This document shows positions 52,550 to 63,115 of a stretch of DNA of 64,000 nt, piece by piece. Within the stretch, counting starts at the first letter, position 1. Every line of letters starts with the position of its first letter. Made by a program: the position numbers and the translations under genes. A model generated the notes under the pieces. It worked only from the letters and a program-made list of their open reading frames with translations, was not told the origin of the DNA and made no database searches. The DNA comes from Bactericera cockerelli (Eukaryota > Arthropoda > Insecta > Hemiptera > Triozidae): contig CM044963.1 of the NCBI GenBank assembly GCA_024516035.1, positions 30,225,877 to 30,289,876 on the forward strand, given 5' to 3'.

Positions 52550-53030
52550 TTACAGTACTTCCGATTTTTAATATAAGACATTTCTCGGAAGTAAAAAAAG
52601 TAGTGGAGGCTAATGCAGAGAGATTCTTTAAAAGTGCAATTTAAAATTCTATTACTTACTCGCAAACTTCTAACTAAGATCGGGATTTCTATCGGGATTT
52701 TTCTTTTTTGTAAAGAGAATTTCTACTGCACAGTGAATATTGGCGCTACTTTGACATGAAAAAGAGTTCCCGTCTCTCTAATCGAATTACTAACTCTGCG
52801 CTACTCTCTGAATTCTGCACCACTATGTGAAGCGAGCTACATTTGAAGTTATCTCAGTAAGTCGGTTCCCTTAAATTAACCATTGAGGGAAGGAATGGGC
52901 GGGGAAATTATTGGAGGGGGTAGGGGAAATTAATGAAGGGGGAAGGTGATGGTGAAGAGGATTGAAAGGGAAATGGACGAATGGGTGGAGTATGGGACAA
53001 AGTACAGGGTATCAATTTTTTTTAAAGATA
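52550..53030. other. Intergenic, no gene recognised
   Basis: ACTTCCGATTTTTAATATAA / TTTCTCGGAAGT (52557-52592) repeats the imperfect palindrome at 37990-38025. The rest includes a G-rich stretch (about 52880-52995) without a supported frame. Confidence 0.45.
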
Positions 53031-53039
53031 TATATACAG

Positions 53040-53686
53040 GGTGTTTCAGAAAAGTGTGCATTAATTTTAACCACGTATTTTATGTACCATTACAGGGGGG
53101 GGGTCAACTCTATAACAAAATGGGCGAAAGTGCTTCATAAGGGAGATACACATCTCTAAAGGTTCTTTAAAAAAATCATAGATTTTGAATTATGCCTTAC
53201 CTGTTAGAGTTATTGAAACGCGGAAAAAAAATGACTCCCAATACAAGATGACGCCGTTATTTTGATGTGAGAATTGAGGTCATTGCACTTTCAGGGACGG
53301 CCACAGGGGGGTTAAATGAAAGAAAATAGGCCATACTTTTTTGGTGGTTAATTGAATTTGAATTTGGTTTTCGCCAAATGAATAACCATGTTATTTTACA
53401 CGGATAAGATTGGAATAACTTTTCTCTAAAAACAAGACAAGTGCCTCAAATTTGAAATTGATGATTTTTCATTATGCCTTCGATGTGAACGGTCCTTTAA
53501 GATTGTGTTGATTTTGGGATGATTTCAGCCGGTATTTAGTTGGAAAATAAAGCCCAAGAATTTCAATAACTCTAACAGGTAAGGCGTAATTCAAAATCTA
53601 TGATTTTTTTAAAGAACCTTTAGAGATGTGTATCTCCCTTATGAAGCACTTTCGCCCATTTTGTTATAGAGTTGACCCCTGCCACA
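53040..53686. mobile_element. Foldback mariner-type element, right end lost
   Basis: TA then CAGGGTGTTTCAGAAAAGTG at the left. The stretch of about 120 bp at 53098-53215 (GGTCAACTCTATAACAAAAT, ATACACATCTCTAAAGGTTC, CTTACCTGTTAGAGTTATTG) returns inverted at 53565-53686. The terminal 60 bp is missing on the right, where the sequence runs straight into GCCACAGTGACTAC, the head of SINE family H. Confidence 0.75.
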
Positions 53687-53746
53687 GTGACTACTTTTTT
53701 TTTTAAAGATTAAAATAATGTCAAGCAACTTTTCGAAGAAGTAAAG

Positions 53747-53782
<36 letters not shown>

Positions 53783-54162
53783 ATGATGTTTTTTCGTTTC
53801 TTGAGAAGAAAATATTTTTTTCTTCTAAATAAAGTGAAAATTATTCTTATCACTGTCCAAGTATAATTATAAAATAATAATATAAAAATTATTTCTCCGT
53901 TCTCCGTTCCTCTTCACTTTTCGACAGAGAGAAAAAAATCTGGTGTAAACACCACACGACTTTTCTTGCCATATTAGGAATGGGAACAGGACCAAAAGCC
54001 ACTGGTGACTCAAATGTAACAGTTAGCTGAAAATCAAAACCGAATTCGTAATTAACACCTCAAAATCATTGGATTTGATGTGTCACAATCCCCATCTAGG
54101 ATGAATAATAAAAAAGTTACCCCCACCTAATTACTGGTAATTACCAAACTTGATAGGGTTGG

Positions 54163-55024
54163 GTGGAAGAGATTGCCATAGGCAATAACCCCGCCCTTTA
54201 GTTAGGACTTATTTTTTTTATATATTTTCTATTCTTTTTCATTTTCATTGTACAGGGTGGCGCAGTGCGCATGACCACTTTTGAAATTGTTGCATTGCGT
54301 TTAATATTTGAGTTAAGATATTGAAATAAAAAGTATTTTGTAGAAAAAATGTGGAAGTTTATTCTACATGAGTCAGTTTTTCAAGTTTGAAAGATGATGT
54401 CCGACAAATGACGTTCTTGTCGAGTTCGAGACGCACAGTCTTCGAGACGCTCGCTAAAAACACAATACATACTATGGGTCCAACAAGACGGTGCCATTGT
54501 ACACACGGCATGAGGGTCCATGGATCTTGTGCGTCAGGTTTTTCCCGGTCGTGTGATTTCCCGGAATGGTGACCTCGACTGTGGCCCCGCCGCTCATCCG
54601 ACCTCACTCCGTGTGATTTTTTTAGGGGATATCTAAAGTTTAGGAACTATGTCGACAAACCTCGTAGCGTTGCTGACCTGAAGGACTCTATCCACCGTGA
54701 AATCGCTCGGATTCCTGACGAGATGTTGGTGAACGTGATGGACAACTTTAGCGAACGTATCGCAGAATGTGTAACAAGGACGTCATTTGTCGGACATCAT
54801 CTTTCAAACTTGAAAAACTGACTCATGTAAAATAAATTTACACATTTTTTCTACAAAATACTTTTTATTTTAATATCTTAACTCAAATATTAAACGTATG
54901 GCAACAATTTCAAATGTAGTCATGCGCACTGCGCCACCCTGTATATATTGTTTCCATTTTTTTCATTGTTAAATTAATTATTTGTATGTACATAATGTCC
55001 ATTTATACCTAATAAAGCGTTGTA
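54163..55024 (+). mobile_element. Retroposon D, split by a mariner remnant
   Basis: The 5' part GGGTTGGGTGGAAGAGATTG, CATAGGCAATAACCCCGCCC runs to 54253. The 3' part TATTGTTTCCATTTTTTTCA, AATTATTTGTATGTAC, ACCTAATAAAGC resumes at 54942. Confidence 0.75.
54254..54941 (+). mobile_element. Deleted mariner-type transposon
   Basis: CAGGGTGGCGCAGTGCGCAT at the left and its complement at the right are flanked by TA (54252-54253 and 54942-54943). The arms of about 165 bp extend inward to CATCTTTCAAACTTGAAAAA. The middle keeps transposase pieces: QQDGAIVHTA (a catalytic Asp), WPRRSSDLTPCDFF (last Asp, mariner-style) and EIARIPDEMLVNVMDNFSER. The N-terminal part and the first Asp are deleted and the frames are broken, so it is a 688-bp dead derivative. 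Confidence 0.88.
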
Positions 55025-55219
55025 TAATAATAATAATAGGTAATTATCAAAAAAATGATCAGAAAAGACACCTATTATTTTTTTAATCTAAGAATACGAG
55101 TATGTTGTTCTCTAACCTTTTTTTTGTATTTTTAACCAATTCAAAAGCACGGCGCTTGCGGCCGTATTTCAACCAAAAGTTTCGTGGTTCGTCTGGCGCA
55201 TAAAATTTATTAATTTGAG

Positions 55220-55640
55220 ACAATAGGTTCGGGGTGTTTTTTAGTTATTTTTATTATTATTTTTATCACTTTCTTCAAATTTTTATTCGTTCAGACAAAT
55301 TTTCCTAGTTTATTTTTTTATATATTATGATTTTTTTTCTCAACATAATTAACATATAGGTACTAGAGGTATTTTGTTGTTTCGTGACGTATTTGTATTT
55401 TTACTTCAACTTTTCGTGTCGCAATATAAAGAAATTTGCACATACATTATCATACATATAATAATAACTCTTTATTGACAAGAATAATATTGACAAAGGT
55501 CGTGATTATTGTCTGAGGCAATCTCTGCCATCAAACCCATATGTAAGTTTTTGATTTTACATGACAATAATTATGAAGTGAGAAAAGAAATGTATCAAAT
55601 TAACTACAATATATAACTAGCAAATATTTTTCTTTCACCA
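55220..55640. other. AT-rich, no gene recognised
   Basis: T-rich sequence. A diverged minus-strand family D 3' part (GTCGTGATTATTGTCTGAGG, CAATCTCTGCCATCAAACCC) is visible at about 55455-55545. Confidence 0.45.
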
Positions 55641-55641
55641 G

Positions 55642-55697
55642 CACGGCCATGCCTCGGTGAAGGTACCGCGAGGCAGGCCTAGCTGCAACGCGGCTAG
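55642..55697 (+). mobile_element. Helitron-like 3' end, second family
   Basis: CACGGCCATGCCTCGGTGAA, then ACCGCGAGGCAGGCCTAGCT, CCGCG/CGCGG pairing, and CTAG (55694-55697) followed by T. The lead-in CACGGCCATGCCTCGG is shared with the Helitron at 10136, but the terminal hairpin differs. Confidence 0.5.
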
Positions 55698-55739
55698 TTT
55701 ATTATACAAACATGATTATTTGTTTTTTCACCTAAAAGT

Positions 55740-55875
55740 GAGGTACATATTGTGTCACTTCTCGCCCATCAGAGGGGAGACATACTAGCCATACTACGGG
55801 ATGGGCAGACTACAACATACACCACAAGCGTCTACAGTAGGTCCTGTTTCATGGCTACGAAATAAGAAAGGAATA
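55740..55875 (+). mobile_element. SINE family C, 3' fragment
   Basis: TGTGTCACTTCTCGCCCATC, AGAGGGGAGACATACTAGC, CAAGCGTCTACAGTAGGTCC, TGGCTACGAAATAAGAAAGG match the body of the copies at 24305 and 27596. The 63-codon frame starting at 55801 lies in this repeat. Confidence 0.7.
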
Positions 55876-56047
55876 AAAACCGAAATGTACGAAAATCATA
55901 AACTATGGCAGAAATCTTTTAGAGAAAACTTAATTCACTTTTTTGTGCATCATCATAAGAACAAACTGCACTTGAAGTTGTTAAAAAAATAACACTGCTA
56001 GACAAACTCAAAATTAAGAATTGTCATTATTATGATGATTATTATTT

Positions 56048-56417
56048 AGGGTGTATCAAAAGGTCATGTACAAAAAGGTCATGGCCACTTAATTAATAAA
56101 CCCCTATACAATAATAGACCCTAAGGTCGCTAGGGCCACCACAAGTTGGGACTTACAAATCGAAAAATAATTATTAAAAATCGAATTATTTTGCGATAGA
56201 CATCATTTTTAACATGACGCCTGCGATTGTTATCATGCTTCTTTGGTGAGTACTTCGCACTTTTTCCCCGATCAGGGGCACAGTTATTGGGGGGTTACGT
56301 GGTGGTTCTAGAGACCTTGGGGTCCATTTCCGTATAGGGGTTTATTAAGCAAAGTGGCCTTTATTTGAGCTCTACTATGCGTGGTTTCTTTTTGTACATG
56401 ATCTTTTGATACGCCCT
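56048..56417. mobile_element. MITE with good inverted repeats
   Basis: AGGGTGTATCAAAAGGTCAT, GTACAAAAA at the left is matched inverted at the right (TTTTTGTACATGATCTTTTG, ATACGCCCT), two mismatches in 29. A second inverted block inside (GGCCACTTAATTAATAAACC, CCTATAC against GTATAGGGGTTTATTAAGC) extends the arms to about 100 bp. At 370 bp it has no coding capacity. The flanking TA is not intact on the left. Confidence 0.75.
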
Positions 56418-56640
56418 GTCTAAGTCAGCTAGAGCTATAGCACTAGACAAGGCAGAATAACTTAGAGATGAGACATGCACTGGCATAACTTTTTAAGTTT
56501 ATAAACTTTTATAAGAATAGCTCCAACCCACATCGTAAACATAAGCGAGGAACTTGACTTTATGTTGTAATTTTGAGCATACAGACTTTTAGAACAGGGC
56601 TGTTTCTCGTACAGAAATTATTTTATATCTTTATAGTATA

Positions 56641-56878
56641 CTAGCGGGCTGTCGCCCGCTTTGCGGGCCGAGGCATGGCCGTGAAAGGAAAAAAAATCCT
56701 TTTTCGCCAATGGCAGGTGTTGTAGTGGGAATTTCGAAAAATCCCGTCTTATTGCACATCTAGACTATAAGACAAAGCTACCTACCAAATTTCAGCTTCC
56801 TAGGACTTACGGTTTGGGCTGTAGAGCGATGATCAGTCAGTGTGGTCAGTGAGTGACTTTGACATTTATATATTAAGA
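56641..56878 (-). mobile_element. Short Helitron, complete
   Basis: On the minus strand it starts TCTTAATATATAAATGTCAA after an A and ends with hairpin GCCCGCAAAGCGGGC and CTAG before a T. It is closely similar to 10136-10382, with one more A-run. It is the best full-length reference for the split copy at 34222. Confidence 0.88.
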
Positions 56879-57239
56879 TAGCAGAACTGCCCAACCAGTC
56901 GATCGCGGAGTGATTTTGGGTCGATCACGTCCAGAAAGGTGACATGACGCTCTAAAAGTCTAAATCTCTAAACTACGAAATTATTGTGAACGAGGTTTCC
57001 TGGCCTCTCACACAAGAATAAATCCGAGATCTCCTTTCCTTAGCTCATGAGAATTTAATTAGGTTTCGTGACTTCCTGAATCTTCAAAATTTGGTTGAAT
57101 TCTTCATTAAAACATTCAAGCCCAGAGTGAAAATTGAATTTGTAAGGGGGGGGGGGGGTTGATCGCTTTGGTTATCTGAGACTTTATGGTAGATCTTCTT
57201 CTGTAAAGGTTGGGCACCCCTGGTATATAGTAACATAAT

Positions 57240-57490
57240 TAGTCCCATCTTTCTATTAGTAAACCCAAGACGTATTATACTGTGGTAAATTTACCAAATG
57301 AGAAGATAACTATAGTCATGTTTTTTTTTTTTTTTTTTTAAATATATTACTTTTATTGTATATTTTATGTCTCCAATACAAACCTCATATTTTAATACAT
57401 TTAAAATGAGACTATTTTAAAGATTGATAAAGTATGTACCAGCTGGGTTTCGAACCCGCGAGCTCTGAATTCATCACAGAGCGCTGAATT
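57240..57490 (-). mobile_element. SINE family E, minus strand, with T-run
   Basis: TAGTCCCATCTTTCTATTAG, TAAACCCAAGACGTATTATA (tail), then a T-run at 57320-57341, and a reversed B box GCTGGGTTTCGAACCCGCG with CAGAGCGCTGAATTATATGG. Confidence 0.6.
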
Positions 57491-57599
57491 ATATGGACGC
57501 CCAGATCCAATGTCTCGGATCCTTACATGCCCATTTCTTGAATCCGGATAATCCGGATAATAATCGAGTATCCGGACAGTAGAGGGCCGGATATTCGAG

Positions 57600-57792
57600 G
57601 TTCTACTGTAGTCTGGTAATCCAGATAGCGTAGGGATCCGTTGGTTCGAATCCCACCCAGTGGATGAATTTTTCTTCATTTATTTGAGTTTGTGACCACA
57701 TAATAATGAGACTCTGAGTGTTAGATGATAGAAAATGGTTTGAGAATTGATCTCGCCTGGTGGTTTCCTTCAAATAAAAAGTATTATCATAC
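57600..57792 (+). mobile_element. SINE family B, 5'-truncated
   Basis: GTCTGGTAATCCAGATAGCG, GGTTCGAATCCCACCCAGTG (perfect B box), GTTTGTGACCACATAATAAT, TGATCTCGCCTGGTGG, and a TTATCAT end. Confidence 0.75.
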
Positions 57793-57799
57793 AGATTTT

Positions 57800-58325
57800 C
57801 ATTACAACAGTCAGCCACAATGACTCTTTGAAAAAAATAGCGTCTTAAATTTTCTTAGCAATATATTTTTGTTTGATGATTCAGTATTTTCGCAATGCCT
57901 TGCTTCTGATATTCGCGGAAACCTCCAGTACAATTATTCGATGACAGTGTCTGGTAAAATGTTACAGTCCACAGAACAGTCTGTGACATTTTCACGGGGA
58001 ATTTTCCATCGGACATGTGACATGGGTTTTCCTGCGTTGCAGTATTAGAACATTACTTGAAAAGCTGAAAATATGGCGGAGAAATACAGTAGGTCTGGTT
58101 TGCTGCCAAAAAATGAATACTAACTAAATACGATGTATTTAATTTTTCTTTTCTTTTTTTTCCTCTCTCTTTTCTTCTATATTTATTTTGTTTAGTTTAG
58201 TTTTAAAAGCTAGTATATAATTTTATTAGAATCCCCCTCAATACATGATTTTTTCATAATTTAGTTAAGACTTTGACCACATAATAATGATATACAAAAC
58301 AAATTGCTGGAATAAGCAGGACGGT
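57800..58325. other. No gene recognised
   Basis: AT-rich sequence. A fragment like the SINE E tail (GACCACATAATAATGATATA, GCTGGAATAAGCAGG) occurs at 58265-58322. Confidence 0.45.
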
Positions 58326-58329
58326 ACTA

Positions 58330-58392
58330 GCGAGTCTGGCTGGGGGACTATAAACAGGGATTAGACCAGCAGTCTGGCTGGGGGACAATATA
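58330..58392. repeat. 38-bp satellite, left remnant
   Basis: Two units (GTCTGGCTGGGGGACTATAA, ACAGGGATTAGACCAGCA) end at ACAATA, where the element at 58393 is inserted. The array continues at 61139. Confidence 0.85.
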
Positions 58393-59699
58393 CAGGGTGG
58401 ACCAAAAAAACGTTTACACCCGTTAATGGTAGATTACTGACGACATTTCTAGGACGGATCTGCAATCCGTTTTTTCGGATTCGCCTTTATAACTGCACAA
58501 AGTGATTTTTTGCAACTTTCTGAAAAAGTCCGACTTTGGCTTATTCTTCAGGTCAGAACTTTTTTCCTATTTAAGATGAGTTGATTCTGAACATTTCTGC
58601 AGAAAGCCAACAAAATTTCGATGTTTCTAGCTACACTACTTTGTTTTTTACGATTTGGTTTGTCATATTTTTTTACACCTGAACAGAAAAAAAACACCCA
58701 AAAAAACTTTTTTACTAAATAAAACACTCGACATTTGTCCGAACAAATGTTGGCACAGACATGGGCAAGTTTGATAAAAGTTGGCGGCCGCCCCGAGAAT
58801 GCTAAAAAATCATTTTTCGATTTTTTATCACGTGATCTTCTGGGAAAAATGATTAGATGTTTGCCAAGAACTATTCAAAAATCCTAAGAGTTTTCTAGCT
58901 GTAGACTGTGTAAGGGCGTCTTGTATTGTTTACATAAATTGTTTACATTTCTTTTTTTGAATACCGCGGTCTCACAAGCCTCATCAGCCAGTTTAGGAAA
59001 ATTCAAATGATAAATTTCGTGCTTCTCAGATTGTCAGTGGTGTTAGCTAGATGTGGTAGTGCTAAGAGTGTAAGATGCATGACCGAGGTTCAATTCTCGA
59101 CGGTGAATAATATTTTAATTATCAAATATTTTATTCATACCTGTATCTGACCTGTTGCAACACCAACAACTTATGGTTTTTTTTGGGGGTAATACCATCT
59201 GTAAATTGAGTTATCTCAGATATTATTGGTATCACAATACACATAATTATTATTCATGTAAGCCCCTGAGAGACTGCCTTGATAATGTAAGGATGGTTTT
59301 TCTTATGCTTCCCTATGAGAGAAAAAAAAAACTAGCGAATTTTCCAAACGAAAATAGAGGTTATGAAATAAATCCAGGTAAATATGTAGGTAGGTTCTTC
59401 TATCATAAACAATACTAATTAAATAAAAAATATTTACCGATAGCCAACTCTTAATAGAAGTCTTGAAAAAAACAAGATAATATTTTGAAAATTAATAAAC
59501 TTTTGCAGTCTTTAATATGTTTTATTCTATTTTGATATAAACAAAAAGGTATTTAAAAAAACATTTTGTGTTAGTAGTTCAATGAGAAACGATTAGACGC
59601 GCACGATTAGCTCAGTGAAAAGCTAGTCCACCCGGTCCGAACGCCAGAGCCAGCAAAAAATTCATGACTACAAAATAAAAAAGACTGTTGCCATTTTTT

Positions 59700-59961
59700 T
59701 TTTTTTTTTTTAAGTGTGGTTTAACGTCGCTTTCAACTGCCATGGTCATATCACGACGGGGGTTTTACCCTCCATTCGCAGGAAACTCACAAACCTGCTA
59801 CTCACATTGACCTCACCCAGCCTGAGTGGGGCCGGGAAAAGCCAGCGTCACGAGAATTAGAATTTGAATGGTCACCCATCCAAGTCTTAACCTCGCTGGA
59901 TGTCGCTTAACTTCGGTGTTCTGAAGGGAACCGGTGTATTCAACATGCCATCGACGCTGGC
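59700..59961 (-). mobile_element. 5S rRNA-derived SINE, nearly identical to the 3-kb copy
   Basis: The same head, body and poly(A) as at 3021-3303, with only about one difference visible in 250 bp (AAGTGTGG against AAGTGGGG next to the tail). Target duplication TGCCATTTTTT at 59689-59699 and 59962-59972. It inserted inside the mariner-type element. Confidence 0.92.
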
Positions 59962-60079
59962 TGCCATTTTTTATTTAGCCATAGTACACACTATGGATTC
60001 TCCTCACACAAATTTTTTGAAACCAATGGTGACTTTAGTACCTTAGTTCTAACTCAGAACTGTCCCTCTACCTTCTTGC

Positions 60080-60139
60080 CTTTCTCTCTCTCTCTCTCTC
60101 TTTCGCTCTCTGCCTCTCTCTCTCTTTTCTCTCTCTCTC

Positions 60140-60173
<34 letters not shown>

Positions 60174-60180
60174 CCTTCTC
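60080..60180. repeat. CT microsatellite
   Basis: (CT)n with TTTCGCTCTC and CCTCTCTCT interruptions, inside the mariner-type element. Confidence 0.9.
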
Positions 60181-60184
60181 AATT

Positions 60185-60420
60185 CCCTTAGAGGAACTGT
60201 TGGAAGTGGCGTCCACCTTCCTGGATGCAAAAGTTGAACTTCTTCTTCATGTTCCGTCGAATGTTGCGGAAGATTCCAGATTTTTCTGTCAGATCATCGA
60301 ATGCCATCAGGATTCTTGCTACCAGATTCTGCTACTCTTGTGTCTCCACTGGTATTTCGTAAACTATGTTTTTCACGTGATCCCAAATGTTCCTGTTGGC
60401 AGCTCCATATGCTAAATGCA
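60185..60420 (-). pseudogene. Mariner-type transposase C-terminal remnant
   Basis: On the minus strand the sequence reads GAANRNIWDHVKNIVYEIP, then after a stop FDDLTEKSGIFRNIRRNMKK and KFNFCIQEGGRHFQQ. The RR-x-FxxCIxxGGxHFxx ending is characteristic of mariner-superfamily (SETMAR-like) transposases. The catalytic domain is missing. The plus-strand 71-codon frame here is its shadow. Confidence 0.7.
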
Positions 60421-61138
60421 TATCCAAATAATAATAATTATGTAACTTGTACTAAAAAAACTCAAGAAGTTTAAAGATAATATTTCATAGAATGCAGAAA
60501 AATATGCTTGAAAACTATCATCAAGAAACAAACAATCATTCATTTGACTGGCCTTTAATTAATTCCAAGGAAAATAATTATCAGACATAAATAGCTAATT
60601 ACTCTTTGAATACAAGACGACCCTACACGGTCAACACTTTTAAGATTTTGAACATCATTTTTTGAGACTTACCTGGTTTGTTTACCCAGAAGATCACGTG
60701 ATAAAAAATCGTAAAATTATTTTTTAGCATCCTTGGGTTGGCCGCCAACTTTTATCAAACTTGCCCATGTCTGTGCCAAAATTTGCTCGGGCAAATCTTG
60801 AGTGTTTCAAAGTGTAAAAAATTTACATGAGAATTTTTTTTCTATTCAGGTGTCAAAAAAGATGCCAAACCAAACCGTAAAAAACAAAGTAGTGTAGCAA
60901 GAAACATCGAAATTTTGTTGGCTTTCTGCAGAAATGTTCAGAATCAACTCATCTTAAATAGGAAAAAAGTTCTGACCTGAAGAATAAGCCAAAGTCGGAC
61001 TTTTTCAGAAAGTTGCAAAAAATCACTTTGTGCAGTTATAAAGGCGAATCCGAAAAAACGGATTGCAGATCCGTCCTAGAAATGTCGTCAGTAATCTACC
61101 ATTAACGGGTGTAAACGTTTTTTTTGGTCCACCCTGTA

Positions 61139-61700
61139 TGTAAAGGGATTAGACCAGCAGTCTGGCTGGGGGGACTATAAACAGGGATTAGACCAGCAGT
61201 CTGGCTGGGGGACTATAAACAGGGATTAGACCAGCAGTCTGGCTGGGGGACTATAAACAGGGATTAGACCAGCAGTCTGGCTGGGGGACTATAAACAGGG
61301 AGTAGACCAGCAGTCTGGCTGGGGGACTATAAACAGGGATTAGACCAGCAGTCTGGCTGGGGGACAATATATAGTAACAAGGGATATTAGACCAGCAGTC
61401 TGGCTGGGGGACATATATAAAGGGATTAGACCAGCAGTCTGGCTGGGGGACAATATATACAGGTTGAAAGGGACTTAGATAGACCAGCAGTCTGGCTGGG
61501 GGACAATATATGTACAAGGGATTAGACCAGCAGTCTGGCTGGGGGACTATAAACAGGATGTGGGGGGGGGGGGGACGGATTAGACCAGCAGTCTGGCTGG
61601 GGGACAATATATGTAAGGGATTAGACCAGCAGTCTGGCTGGGGGACAATATAAATACAGGGATTAGACCAGCAGTTGGCTTGGCACATATTAGTTGTAAA
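61139..61700. repeat. 38-bp satellite array
   Basis: About a dozen units of GGGATTAGACCAGCAGTCTG, GCTGGGGGACTATAAACA, with variants ending ACAATATATGTA. The unit equals the first part of dispersed repeat F (22588, 26492). The antisense 154-codon frame (PQPDCWSNP repeats) is an artefact. Confidence 0.92.
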
Positions 61701-61859
61701 GACAGGTGAATTCAACCTATCTATCTGCTGGGACTCTAATCCCCTCTAATAACCCACCATCCTCTCCTGGGGCACAATATTGTTACCTAAGACCGCTTAA
61801 CCTCATCTTGGTTTCTAGGGAACAAATTATTACACTTATCAGGATTCCAGACCAGCCAT

Positions 61860-62400
61860 TCTTTCATTTAACCTCTCCTTTAAGCAGCTCCACTTCAACT
61901 CTACTTTCTATCCCCTTTCCCATTCTCTTTCTTTCTCTCTCCTCTATCTTCTTCTCTCTTCTCCTCCCTTCCTCCTTCTATTGTTCGTACCTAACCTCTC
62001 CCTCCTTTCAACCTCTATCTTCGTCTTTCTACCACATCTTTTATCCTTCTCCTCTCTCCTATTTCTTCCCTCTCCTTCATTTCTTTAACTTCTCTCTCTC
62101 CTCCTCCATCTTTTCTCTTACTCTCTCTCTCTCCTCTTCCATCTCATTCTTCTTTTCTTTCTCCTCTTCTCTGCTCCATACAAATAAATTTTTAGAATTC
62201 TTTTCATTCTCTTTCTTTCTCATTCCATCCATCCTTCTTTTTCTCCTACCTCCATATTTGTCTACACTTCTCTTTTCTTCATCTTTCTTTCTCCCTCTCC
62301 TTTCTTACTCTCTCCTCTTCACGATTTTTTTTTCTCTCTCTCCCCCTCCATTTTTACTCTCTCCTCCTCATTTACTTCCTTTCTCTTGTTTCTCATCTTC
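61860..62400. repeat. CT-rich low-complexity region
   Basis: TCTCCTC, TTCTTTCTC and CCTTCTTC variants over about 540 bp, not a clean microsatellite. The 240-codon plus-strand frame through it is Ser/Phe/Leu/Pro only and shows no domain. Confidence 0.75.
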
Positions 62401-62639
62401 TCGGGAAGGAAGTACAGTACAAAGCTGAAAGGATTTCTAGAGCATATTAGCAGTTTATGTGCTACTCTTTTTGACTTTACAATGGGGTCACAGACAACAT
62501 TCGTTGCTTGCCGTTTGTGCACAACTCAGGGGTTACCAATTTTTTCAGAGTACATTACTAAAGAGTTGTATTGTACATTCGAATTTAGCCATCTTTTTTT
62601 TACATATTTTAATCATACTCGTATTTAAAAAATTGTCTA

Positions 62640-63030
62640 ATTTTTTTTCTTGATCATCTAATTCTCAAAATGATTGATCTAATGATTGAGATTTGTTACC
62701 AATTGTTACCAATTATTTATAAATTCAGTGGTTACCAATTGAATTAACTCAAACGTTTTTGACTTTACAGAATGCAGGGATTTCCAAAATACTTAAGTTC
62801 CGTTAATTAGGATCCACTTTTCTTTCTTGAAAAATCAACCGAAATAACATAACCGCCTTTGGGTCCGCTTTTCTATAAAGCATGTTCCGTTAGTTGGGGC
62901 CCTCTTTTCCTTCTTAAAAAAGAAATAACCGAAATAACACAACCTTCTTTGAGCCTGCTATTCTTTTTTGACTGTACAAAATGCAGGGGTTTGCAAAAGA
63001 TTTAGGTTCCGTTAATTAGGATACACTTTC
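62640..63030. repeat. Diverged tandem repeats of about 110 to 120 bp
   Basis: GTTCCGTTAATTAGGATCCA, GTTCCGTTAGTTGGGGCCCT and GTTCCGTTAATTAGGATACA begin three units. The first two share CAACCGAAATAACATAACC-type text. GTTACCAATTGTTACCAATT repeats lie upstream (62696-62740). Confidence 0.6.
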
Positions 63031-63115
63031 CTTTCCGGGCTGGGTTTCGAACCCACGACCTCTGGAAACCCTGGATCCACAGAGTGCCGCCTTTACCACT
63101 GAACTACCGATACAT
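63030..63115 (-). mobile_element. SINE family E head, minus strand
   Basis: CGGGCTGGGTTTCGAACCCA (reversed perfect B box), CGACCTCTGG, GGATCCACAGAGTGCCGCCT, TTACCACTGAACTACCG (reversed A box). It matches the head at 31462. Confidence 0.75.

Larger units (their letters stand above)
53945..55205. mobile_element. TIR repeat of the 21858 family, interrupted
   Basis: GGTGTAAACACCACACGACT, TCATTGGATTTGATGTGTCA and CATCTAGGATGAATAATAAA match 21840-22000. The sequence is interrupted near 54155 and resumes at about 55040 (ATCAAAAAAATGATCAGAAA, AACCAAAAGTTTCGTGGTTC). Retroposon D lies between, itself carrying a mariner remnant. Confidence 0.6.
58393..61136. mobile_element. Mariner-type element with TIRs of about 455 bp
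   Basis: CAGGGTGGACCAAAAAAACG at 58393 is mirrored at 61136, with TA at 58391-58392 and 61137-61138. The arms run to about 58850 and 60686 with high similarity (AGTAATCTACCATTAACGGG, GGCTTATTCTTCAGGTCAGA). The interior carries a transposase remnant at 60185 and a 5S SINE at 59700. Two tRNA-like scraps (59045-59105, 59600-59640) also lie inside. Confidence 0.9.

Noticed and set aside
60200..60415. 71-codon plus-strand frame
   Set aside because: It is the antisense of a mariner-type transposase remnant.
61251..61715. 154-codon antisense frame of repeated PQPDCWSNP units
   Set aside because: It is the reverse reading of the 38-bp satellite; a unit length not divisible by three shifts the frame between units.
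61706..62428. 240-codon open frame
   Set aside because: CT-rich low complexity with only Ser, Leu, Phe, Pro and Tyr dominating; no domain or splice support.
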